From the NCBI RefSeq assembly GCF_000224145.3, contig NC_020170.2, positions 1,855,589-1,919,588 on the forward strand: a stretch of DNA of 64,000 nt, written 5' to 3'. The translations under genes and the position numbers were made by a program. Numbering within the stretch: position 1 is the stretch's first letter; each line of letters begins with the position of its first letter. This document shows, piece by piece, positions 46,001 to 55,649 of the stretch. The stretch is from Ciona intestinalis (taxonomy: Eukaryota > Chordata > Ascidiacea > Phlebobranchia > Cionidae). The notes beneath the pieces are model-generated. The model was given only the letters and a program-made list of their open reading frames with translations. It did no database searches and was not told the origin of the DNA.

Positions 46001-47245
46001 TGGATTTTTTCTTGAATGAATAACTGCCAATTTTGGCAACCCATTAGGGTCCACTAAGTTAAAGACATGAGTGCCAACCACTGTGCTACAGGACTACATT
46101 TGTTTATAACTATAGATGGTTTAGAATTAAATACTAACAGATTAAACTTTTTAAAAGGTACAAAGCTAGTTTTTTTCACATTTACAATTATAGCTTTTTT
46201 TTTAGAATTTTAACAATTTTGGGGAAACAAACGAATACTAATAATTCAACCAATAATAAATAAAGTGCTAAATTAATCAGATATTACACATTTATTTGTA
46301 GATGGGGTGTTGGGCAGCTGTATATGTAAAAAATATGCCAAAGTAATATTTTAGCAGTGGGCTATCTTAGAAGTTATTCAGGTTAATCACTAATATATAC
46401 ACAGGATTTGATTTCAGTAAAAATTTCGACCGGCCATAAAAATTTAATAAAGCATTCAATTTTTAGTAAAGTGGGGAGGATGGAAAACCTTTTATTTTAT
46501 TTTATTGTTTCATTTGGTATTAAACCAAGAACCTTATGAAACCGTATTCTCACAATTCCCATAGATCGTTTATCATCGTTGTTAATTGTTTAAAACACAA
46601 TTAGCTAAAGGTGTCCCGTCTTCCCCACCCTACTTTAAACAACTTGCAGCTTTCTGTATTTATAAAGATTTTGTAAATGTTTACTTTGGTTTGTATATAA
46701 ATATCGTGCCTGTGTTAAGCTGTGTAATTAAAATAATTATAGTTTTTTTTATAGAGAGGTTTATGGTGTTGTTGTTTTTCTGACATTTAACAGTCTGACA
46801 TTTAACATAGAAACATCACGCTACTTGTACCATTACCAAACCTAATATTACGTAGGCAGCTAAAATCGCAAATGATGTAACTTTAAAAAAGCTGCATGGG
46901 ATGATCAAAGAATTTGTAATTAAAGAAGTAAGAAATGCCATTCCCTATGAAAGTTTACAACAAGATGTAATCAACACTGTCGAAGAAAGACTAGAGGAAC
47001 TTAAAGCAGATATGGATGAGGGTAGGACCACCTTAAAAACTTCAATAGAAATATCCATTGGCGCCACGGCTGGCTTATCAATTGGTATGATTTTGGGTCC
47101 TGTTGGTGCCTCTGTTGGTGCAGGGATTGGTGCTGCAGCAGTTGCAGCATATGGTGTGGTAAAAAACATGAAGGCCCTTAACGATGTTGATGTTTCCCAC
47201 TTTCATTCCATTACCTACTTGAAATCTGAAATACTTGATAATTAG
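40059..47245 (+). CDS. Atlastin/GBP-family GTPase with an expanded repeat stalk
   Basis: Dynamin-superfamily GTPase closest to atlastins, which fuse ER membranes. Exons: 40048-40232, 40820-40945, 41015-41176, 41361-41432, 41489-41729, 42037-42221, 42595-42669, 43452-43640, 43704-43775, 43948-44136, 44196-44267, 44606-44824, 45139-45207, 45429-45626, 45799-45870, 46856-47245; 834 residues from the ATG at 40059, against about 550 in atlastins. G1 is GVHRAGKS (37-44), switch 1 ADTTG (80-84), G3 DTQG (108-111), followed by SSVQIYNL and DLQHLE. The G4 site reads LLRNW (R185, N186) where atlastins have RD. Residues 321-834 are helical and fall into five units, each a ~24-residue exon plus a longer exon, all phase 0. 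A hydrophobic glycine-rich segment (771-807, GMILGPVGASVGAGIGAAA) takes the place of the transmembrane hairpin. An upstream exon may add residues. Confidence 0.88.
40285..40618 (+). mobile_element. SINE copy with gap, intron 1 of the atlastin-like gene
   Basis: Intact head ggcgccgtggcatagtggtt and atgggttcaaagctcgagg before the gap; tail aactcgaagctggcatgagg and tttacggccatgcgaggata after it. Confidence 0.75.
40375..40527. other. Assembly gap (153 N)
   Basis: 153 N inside a SINE copy; consistent with the expected missing SINE middle. Confidence 0.95.
40624..40796 (-). mobile_element. SINE copy, reverse orientation, tail to tail with the previous
   Basis: Reverse complements of the middle (aacccattgatgaccactgg, gccgttaagtgtcttg) and the head (ccttgaacccattacctctg). 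The two SINEs form an inverted pair in intron 1, capable of pairing in the transcript. Confidence 0.75.
41797..41935 (+). repeat. Unnamed interspersed repeat, copy 1
   Basis: Shares ttggtcgggacgctgctttaacggccaat-type sequence, a ggggct/agggcc block, taagctg(c)actaaatacgac and ggcagtctaaa with 43115-43245. Both copies are in introns of the atlastin-like gene. No terminal repeats or coding capacity seen. Confidence 0.6.
42415..42545 (-). mobile_element. SINE fragment, reverse orientation
   Basis: taagtgaccattgggtaaag, gtgtcttgcttaaggc, ccacattggtggc and cttcaaatccctataac are reverse SINE blocks, decayed. Intron 6 of the atlastin-like gene. Confidence 0.55.
42809..42937. mobile_element. hAT-like MITE with 8 bp target duplication
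   Basis: 129 bp element starting cagtggcgcagcc and ending gactgcgccactg (inverted repeats), flanked on both sides by the same 8 bp, tacacaag (42801-42808 and 42938-42945). Inner sequence is a G-rich/T-rich imperfect hairpin (aggggggtttt, aagaggggcgtcgcgacccc). CAGTGGCG ends with 8 bp duplications are typical of hAT-derived nonautonomous elements. Intron 7 of the atlastin-like gene. Confidence 0.85.
43115..43245 (+). repeat. Unnamed interspersed repeat, copy 2
   Basis: Partner of 41797-41935: ggtttggtccgtgatgctgc, ttattggccaattgcggggc, taagctgactaaatatgact, ggcagtctaaa. Confidence 0.6.
44410..44530 (-). mobile_element. SINE fragment, reverse orientation, strongly decayed
   Basis: Contains ctaccaacattggtggc, ctttcaaaccagtaac and ataaccactgtgccatg, the reverse of the head region. 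Intron 11. Confidence 0.45.
45925..46110 (-). mobile_element. SINE copy, reverse orientation
   Basis: Reverse tail (ataacacaggtgttctgttt, acacctcatgttaac), middle (aactgccaattttggcaacc, cattagggtccacta) and head (gccaaccactgtgctac). Intron 15. Confidence 0.6.
46466..46638 (+). mobile_element. MITE copy in intron 15 of the atlastin-like gene
   Basis: Head tagtaaagtggggaggatgg and tail gtgtcccgtcttccccaccc; the body is slightly shortened. Confidence 0.7.
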
Positions 47246-48697
47246 TTTTTTTTCTTTATTGGTTCATTAGGTTGGATATAATAACCTATACAGTATTACT
47301 CCTGTGGTTATTTGAATATTAATTATTATGTTACTTAAACATTTGAACCTTTTCATAAATTAGAAACAACTCGCGTGCGCTCTTAATTTAAAATACCTAT
47401 TGTTTACTTATTTTTATGCAAATACTATTATTTACAGATAACTAATTGTTTTATATTTTGATTAGTCAGTTTCCACTGCGCAATAGCTTATTTTCAAGTA
47501 GTCTTGAATTTATGATGCACATACTTTATTAGCAATCGTAGATTTGCCTCATACTTGTACAAGTATGAAATATCGCTATTGTAATGTTAGATTGCTTTAT
47601 TATTACCAACTGTATATAGTTACAGGGTTTTATATATATATTTTGCGATCAAAGTTCCTTATTCAAGCTGAATAAATTGCAATCATTGGATTAAAACCTA
47701 TTTACAGCTCCACAACAAAAATATTCCTAGATTTTATTCCGTGGTTGATTATAGGCAAAAAATTAATTGAAATTGCTGCTTGAGGACAAAACATACATAC
47801 ATAATTATAAATTTATTAGAAAGAACAGACAAGAAACAAAGTAACAGTGCTAAGGATTTGTTCCATTTAAGTCTAAATAAATATTTCTAACTTTGGCAAC
47901 AAGAGGTTGTAGTATAAGGTACGTCAGTCACTATAGAACAGTGTAGCGGTTGACTGCGCTTGAGCTTCGATTTAATGACATAATTTATCAAAATTTAACT
48001 TAATAAAGATTGAATATTAAAGAGTTGTGTTACATAATCTAAAATATATGTCCGACTAGGCGAACATCGAACTCTGGGCATTATAATCTGATTCCACTGG
48101 CTTTAACTAGTGTAAATTTACAATATACAAATGAGTTTCATCCCATTATATTGAGCTATTTATTGTAATTGTTTTTTTACTATACTAACAAACACAACAA
48201 ATCCAATGTATGCACTGGTTTGGTTTGCAAGTTTTCTTAACTTATTAATAATTAAATGAACTATTGTTATACGCGACACGGCTGTTTAATATTTAATCTT
48301 TATGCATTAAGTAAATTTGGGTCCACTATAATAGTAAATCTGTGGTCGAAGGACATCCGCTACAATGCTAATTGTGATACGTGCTTATTCATTAGAGGTG
48401 TGTTCTCTTTTGTTATTAATAAAACTATATTCTGCAGAAACGGAAGTTTCGTTTTTGACGCGTTTTAAAATGGGTCTCCCAGATATACCAAATTTAAAAT
48501 TTAAAAAGAACAAAAAGACGATATACCTAATTATTAATTTGAAAAGAACAAAAACTGTTCGACGAAAAACAATATACACGGCCATTAACGTACCCCAAAA
48601 GTATCTGTGGGTCATTAACGTGCCCAATAATGCGATAGCCACTTTGTTTGGAACATGCGAAGTACCGTATTTTAGTTTTGCCCTACAGCCTACAACG
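47246..48697. other. 3' UTR and intergenic DNA
   Basis: Downstream of the atlastin-like stop. aataaa at about 47670 may be its polyadenylation signal. No family repeat or exon recognised up to GCHFR. The open frame continuous with GCHFR from about 48365 shows no start context or homology. Confidence 0.45.
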
Positions 48698-48958
48698 ATG
48701 CCGTATGTTTTAATATCGACGTTGATTCGTCTTGAAATTGGCCCGACTATCGTGGGTGACGAACATTCTGACGTTGCCCTTATGAAAGAACTTGGCGCGA
48801 CTTTACACCACCGAGCAGGAAACCCATTTAAAGAATGGAGTGTCGAGGATCCTCCGCGTATCGTTCTTGATAAGCTTGAAGTTCTTGGTTATAAATTAGT
48901 TGGAACTACTGGAATTGGACAGACTGCTATCTGGACACTTCATAAACCTACCAGTTAG
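48698..48958 (+). CDS. gchfr: GTP cyclohydrolase 1 feedback regulatory protein
   Basis: Small regulator that binds GTP cyclohydrolase I as a pentamer, passing on inhibition by tetrahydrobiopterin and stimulation by phenylalanine. It thus tunes BH4 supply for monoamine, pigment and nitric oxide synthesis. The single-exon frame gives 86 residues, close to the 84 of mammals. It starts MPYVLISTLIRLEIGPTIVG, continues DEHSDVALMKELGA and DPPRIVLDKLEVLGY, and ends TGIGQTAIWTLHKP, all family signatures in order. The ATG at 48698 was chosen because MPY is the family's own start, although the frame stays open upstream. An acceptor-like tttgccctacag at 48676-48687 just before it may join a 5' UTR exon or a trans-spliced leader. 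It lies 0.85 kb upstream of HS2ST1 on the same strand. Confidence 0.95.
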   Translation: MPYVLISTLIRLEIGPTIVGDEHSDVALMKELGATLHHRAGNPFKEWSVEDPPRIVLDKLEVLGYKLVGTTGIGQTAIWTLHKPTS

Positions 48959-49812
48959 CTTTAACATATAAGAATGTGAATGTTATAATAATTGGACTGC
49001 CTCGGTTTGTATACATGATACTGTGTTTCTTAGTATAGTATCAGACTATCAGTATATTCTGTGCTGTTCGTGTATATTAGGCTCACAAATAGGTGGTAAC
49101 CGTTTTACAACAGCCAAATGTAGCAACCAACCACTAACTTGTATAACTATTAGCCCCCTGCCTCCCAACTACCAACCTCAAACACTTTCCACCAGCCTAA
49201 TCTGTAATTTACAAGAGGTTTAAGATTGTTCATAAGCAATATGCAGTGGTTATTGTGTTTCTTTTAGTTTATTATAATATCTACTGGTTTCCAATTTCAA
49301 TTTTGTTTAGGGGATTGTAATGGTTTTATGTGTGCAATGTATGTATTTTTTTATAAATGTAACATACTCTACAGATAATTACAGATATTAATTGTGGTTT
49401 AGTTTTTGTCTTTTAGGCAATCATTAGATACCGCTACAGTATAATTTTAGCTGAAACTCTCTTACTGCCTCTTTAGTGTTTATGTAATCGTTCTGCATGC
49501 TAATTTTAATTTAATCAGTTTGTTATTATGTTCATATTTGAAAGACATACTAAGTAGAAGATTAGATATAACAAAACTATCTATAACAGTTTTATGCACT
49601 ACTGATTAAGATGCAAAAATTAACACACATCAATAATCAACTTAGTAGTCTGTTTCAAGTACTGTTTTAGAAATACATGCTTAAATCAACAACAAGTTTA
49701 TATTTTCTGTTTTTCATACTATGTGTGCAATGATATTTACCAAATGCAATTATTTTAATTCAGTAGACGTTGCAGTAGGGTTAGAAAAGTAACTTTGCTG
49801 CTTTTCTAAATT
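48959..49812. other. Intergenic DNA, nothing recognised
   Basis: AT-rich spacer between GCHFR and HS2ST1 containing the HS2ST1 promoter by position. No TATA box or repeat stands out. Confidence 0.4.
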
Positions 49813-52800
49813 ATGCGAATGCTGCGTCATTTCATTATGACGAAGCATCGAAATCTTGTAACTTGCGTTGCTCTTGTGGGGTTCCTATTCATATATGTGG
49901 AACTTCGATTAAGTCAGCTACACAAAACTGAAATAAAAGGTTTTATAATGTTTTTTTGTCATACGCTTTTAAACTTAACTTACTATAGCTAGGCCTATAT
50001 GATATAAGTTGTAATATATATACATATTTAAATTTACTCTATATATAGTCTATTATATTCAAATTATACTATTGACTAATCACTTCGGAAGTAGAATAAA
50101 ATGTTTGCAAGCCTGTCATTACGGTTGGCATTTGGACCATCCCGTGTTTGATTTACTATTACTATGTGTAGAGATTTTAAACCTGAAAGTCAATGTTAAT
50201 ACTTTTTTTTTGGTGGAGGTAATGAATTAACCAGATGGGTCACTTTTGAGTATAGGCCTATTCCACGCACCCTAAATCTAAGGTTACTGTAAAACATTGG
50301 TTGATAGTTAATAGTTATAGCATCAATATGTCTATGTACTGTAGTGTTATTGTATAGCTAGCTTTTGTTAATTCCATGAAATAATATTTGCTAATATTTT
50401 TGCAGAAGTGAAATCTGTACAAGAACCACAAAGAGTAAATTCACCTTTGGGTTTTTATACAGAAACTGAGGTAAATATACTATTAGAACTAGCTTATTAA
50501 GTTTAATGCAACTTAGTTCCCTTTAACTCTTTTTTGGTGTGCTATTTTAGGTGTAAATTACTGTTGATCACTGTGCAACAGAATAAGCCTAACACTGCTT
50601 TTTAGAATATACACAGAATATTACATGGTGTGAAATTTCGTCAAATTAGCTTGGTAATTTTCTATGTAAGTATATAGATATATTCTTTAAAAAATATACA
50701 TAGAAAATTACATACATAATTCTGTCATATTAGCTTGCTTGTGCCAGCATTAATATGGTAGGTGAACTAATTTAACTCTCTCCCACAGTGAATAGATGCT
50801 GTGTAATTTTAATTAACAATTCAATATATTCTATTTGCTTACTATTAAACCAGCATTTTATTTCAGAAATTTGATTCAAATCTACCAATTATTTTGTACA
50901 ATCGAGTTCCGAAGACCGGCAGTACTTCATTTTCAAATCTTGTATATGATTTAACAAAGACAAATAAAATGTATTGTCTGCATCTGAATATTACAAGGAA
51001 CAGTTTGAAGATACCAATTGGTGACCAGGTACGATGTGCTTAAAAACATACTATCATAAAATATAGATGTTCACTTTGTTAAATTTTTGGTTTGCTTAAT
51101 TTACTAACAGGCAATTCTGAGTTTAATGGCCACATTGTTTAACCAATTCATGCATGTTATAATTTTTGGGTTGTTTTGCTGTAAATTCTTTCCGTTCATT
51201 TTCTAAATTTAGGAAAAATAATCTTTGTTAAATAATTTGTGGTTGGTTTGTTTTATAAATTAAAATAAATATTTAAATAGTATTTTGATAGAAAATATGA
51301 ATAAGTTTAAAAATGTTATATTATAAAACCTCTTACAATTTTTTACAGTACAATCTTGCACTAAACATGACAACTTGGGTGGAAAGGCGCCCCGCTTTAT
51401 ATCACGGTCACTTCGGTTATTTCTCATTTGCTCAGTTTGGTTTTCCTGATCCAATGTACATCAATATCTTAAGAGAGCCACTTGACAGACTGCTCTCATT
51501 TTATTACTTTATACGATATGGAGATGACTTTAGAAAAGGATTGAAGCGAACTAAACAAGGAGATAAAACAGTTAGTAAACTTTAGACAAACAAATATAGT
51601 TGTTACTATGTTTTCTCCTTGGCTCAAAGCTATAGAAATTATTTTTTAAATGAATTATCAGCATTCTTGTATTTGCATTTTACATAATAATCTGTACCTA
51701 TTACTTAATTGTAGGTGTAATTATGTTTAACCCTCAGCTCATGGCAATGAAAATGGATTTTTTTTAATGGATATTCAGTATTTATGTAATAGTGCATTCC
51801 ATACAGACTTTTGATGAGTGTGTAGCTCAAAATGGACATGATTGTCAACCTCGTGCATTATGGTTACAAATCCCAATGATGTGCGGTCAAAGTGCTGAAT
51901 GCTGGTATGTGTATTGCTCAATAATGTTTCAGTGATGCTTTTTCCTCTAAAAACTTAGCATGCCTCATGTGGTTACACATTACAGAATTCTTTAACTAAA
52001 TAACCCCAAAATTACTATTTAGATTACTTACCTCCCAGTTTGAGTAGCATTTTTTAAAATTATGATTGTACTTTTTTTTAATTACTGTAAAATTTTTTTT
52101 AATTTTTTAGCATACAGCACTTAGCTATACTTTTCTTCAAAAATACCTTCTTTGGTTTGGTAATGTAGAGGGGTTAATTGTTAATTGTTCTGTAAAGCAA
52201 TATTTGACAAAATTAACATAGACGCACGTGGTTGCACTATTCTGTAAAAATACTACAAGATTTTTTAAAAATTTCTACAACACAGAACTACACAGGTTTT
52301 AAAAATTAACAGGATTACAGAGTTTTTAAAAATACTGTGGTATTTTTATAAGTTAACTTTTTTATTCAGGAAAGTTGGCAGCCAGTGGGCCTTACAACAA
52401 GCGAAAGAAAATTTGGTGAATCGATATGCATTGGTTGGTGTGACAGAACAACTGGAAGATTTTGTTGTTGTCCTTGAAGCAATACAACCGCGCATTTTTA
52501 ATGGAATTATTAACAAGTTTCGCACAGGTATATTGTTATGAGGCGTTTTTGCAGTCAAATTTATTATGAATAAATGGCGCCATAGCACTTATGAGTTACC
52601 ATGTATTTAACTTTAGAGTGATGAATTTTTTTTGTATGGCTGAAATTGAATTAGCACTTTGGTGACCACTGGGCTGGAACAACGATTCTTTGGTTAATTA
52701 TAGCAGCAAGCGTCAAATCTTGTTATGAAAGCACTCCTAAACAGTCAAAACTCTCTAAATTTTAGGTTCAAAGTCTCACATTCGTAACACAATCCACAAA

Positions 52801-53013
52801 GAACCACCATCTGAAGCTACGCTGGCTGCCATGAAAAACACAAAAACTTACAGAATGGAGAGAGAATTTTATGATTTTGCTGTTCGCCAGTTTGAGCATA
52901 TAAAGCGGTATTCTACTTTTAAAGATGAAACCGGTACCTTGCAACCTTTGTACGGACAATATCATTATGAAAAAATCTTTGGTCCAACTGGTAACATGGA
53001 TCGAAAACATTAA
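49813..53013 (+). CDS. hs2st1: Heparan sulfate 2-O-sulfotransferase
   Basis: Golgi type II enzyme that moves sulfate from PAPS to the 2-O position of iduronate in heparan sulfate, shaping FGF and Wnt binding. Exons 49813-49939, 50406-50470, 50867-51028, 51349-51570, 51807-51904, 52370-52527 and 52766-53013 join in frame to 359 residues (human 356). Signal anchor at about 14-31 (LVTCVALVGFLFIYVEL). PAPS 5'-phosphosulfate loop YNRVPKTGSTSF at about 75-86. Catalytic-type histidines in YHGHFGY (137 and 139). 3'-phosphate site YINILREPLDRLLSFYY. Then GDDFRKGLKRTKQGDK, TFDECVAQNG, WLQIPMMCG and YALVGVTEQLEDFVVVLEA. The C-terminal YHYEKIFGP matches the family end. Exons 6-7 are repeated after the gap at 53950. 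Confidence 0.96.
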
Positions 53014-53045
53014 AATTTAAAAGCAGTATTCAAATTATAAAAATA

Positions 53046-53725
<680 letters not shown>

Positions 53726-53949
53726 GTCTTAGTAATGACAGTATTATACTTTAAACCTATTTTTACTGTAAGTTGACTAATACTTGATTCTCCAAACTTC
53801 TCTTTATCCTATTCTATACATGACAGGACACAAATTCAGATGCTTTATGTAGAATACAAGCGAATAAAATATGTACGAGAATGTGGTCTGGTTTATTCTT
53901 GGTAATAAATATCTGTTAGTATTATTGTCTAGTACAGCTATACCTTTAA

Positions 53950-53999
53950 NNNNNNNNNNNNNNNNNNNNNNNNNNNNNNNNNNNNNNNNNNNNNNNNNN
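53950..53999. other. Assembly gap (50 N)
   Basis: 50 N between two overlapping copies of the HS2ST1 3' block; probably no sequence is truly missing. Confidence 0.95.
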
Positions 54000-54589
54000 A
54001 TATGCATTGGTTGGTGTGACAGAACAACTGGAAGATTTTGTTGTTGTCCTTGAAGCAATACAACCGCGCATTTTTAATGGAATTATTAACAAGTTTCGCA
54101 CAGGTATATTGTTATGAGGCGTTTTTGCAGTCAAATTTATTATGAATAAATGGCGCCATAGCACTTATGAGTTACCATGTATTTAACTTTAGAGTGATGA
54201 ATTTTTTTTGTATGGCTGAAATTGAATTAGCACTTTGGTGACCACTGGGCTGGAACAACGATTCTTTGGTTAATTATAGCAGCAAGCGTCAAATCTTGTT
54301 ATGAAAGCACTCCTAAACAGTCAAAACTCTCTAAATTTTAGGTTCAAAGTCTCACATTCGTAACACAATCCACAAAGAACCACCATCTGAAGCTACGCTG
54401 GCTGCCATGAAAAACACAAAAACTTACAGAATGGAGAGAGAATTTTATGATTTTGCTGTTCGCCAGTTTGAGCATATAAAGCGGTATTCAACTTATAAAG
54501 ATGAAACCGGTACCTTGCAACCTTTGTACGGACAATATCATTATGAAAAAATCTTTGGTCCAACTGGTAACATGGATCGAAAACATTAA
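54000..54589 (+). CDS. hs2st1: HS2ST1, partial second copy (exons 6-7)
   Basis: Exon 6 from its middle to 54103 and exon 7 at 54342-54589 repeat the last two coding exons of HS2ST1. One visible residue change: RYSTYKDE here, RYSTFKDE in the main copy. It has no start or upstream exons, so it is an allelic or overlapping contig end rather than a gene of its own. Confidence 0.88.
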
Positions 54590-55378
54590 ATCAAATTATA
54601 AAGATAAAACTAGTACCTTGCGGCGTTTGTACAAACAACATCACTTTGAAAAAATCTTCTTTTTTTGGTTCAAGTGGTAACATGGATAAAAAATAGTAAA
54701 AAATTTTAAAAATATTTAATTTTATGTTTTATTTTGGTACTTATACTACTTGTGTTATTTCGCAACACGGCAGGTACCTCCTGCAAATCTATAGATTGCA
54801 CTGATTTTTGAAAATATTTAATTTTATGTTTTATTTTGGTACCTATACTGCCTGCGTTATTTCGCAACACGGCAGGTACTTCTTGCAAGATCGCTTTGTT
54901 ATATTTGTAGTTTCAATGGTTCAATTGAAAAACAATACATACTTACTAAATAAATTTAACAAGTTTTTTTAATTTAGCGCTTATTTATAAAGCTGTGCTT
55001 TCATAAAATTCCTTTCTGTATTTAGTTGTCTTGGATTAATTGAAAAACAATACATACATACTAACTAAATAAGATTAAACAGCATGTTTTTTTTTCAATT
55101 TAGTGCTCATTTATAAAGCTGTGCTTTTATAAAATTCTTTTCTGTACTTATTTGTCTTAGTAATAACAGTATTATACTTTAAACCTATTTTTACTGTAAG
55201 TTGACTAATACTTGATTCTCCAAACTTCTCTTTATCCTATTCTATACATGACAGGACACAAATTCAGATGCTTTATGTAGAATACAAGCGAATAAAATAT
55301 GTACGAGAATGTGGTCTGGTTTATTCTTGGTAATAAATATCTGTTAGTATTATTGTCTAGTACAGCTATACCTTTAAA
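54000..55378. repeat. Second copy of the HS2ST1 3' block (partner 52422-53949)
   Basis: Shorter than its partner by about one 124 bp repeat unit plus small indels, and continuous with the downstream MITE and NGLY1. Confidence 0.85.
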
Positions 55379-55389
55379 AGCTCAACATA

Positions 55390-55587
55390 TATAGTAGGGT
55401 GGGGGAAGATGGGACACATTTTAACTCTATTTTCTTTTCCCATTTAGTAGTAAACGAAGAACATTTAAAGAATTATAAAACTATATTCTCACGGCTCCCA
55501 CATAGACCGTTTTTATTTTTTTTAAACAAGATCCAGATATTTGAATATTATGTGCTAAAGGTGTCCCATCTTCCTTCACCCTACTAT
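55390..55587 (+). mobile_element. MITE copy between HS2ST1 and NGLY1
   Basis: Head tagtagggtgggggaagatg and tail gtgtcccatcttccttcacc. It is one of the best-preserved copies and lies between two convergent genes. Confidence 0.8.
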
Positions 55588-55649
55588 ACTATATACAAAA
55601 TTTCTTTAACAAGATTACACCTAAAAAAATACATTTTTACAGTGAAAAC

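Noticed and set aside
48365-48697. N-terminal extension of GCHFR in the same frame.
   Set aside because: Low-complexity Lys/Thr/Ile-rich sequence with no homology; the family starts at MPY and the size matches without it.
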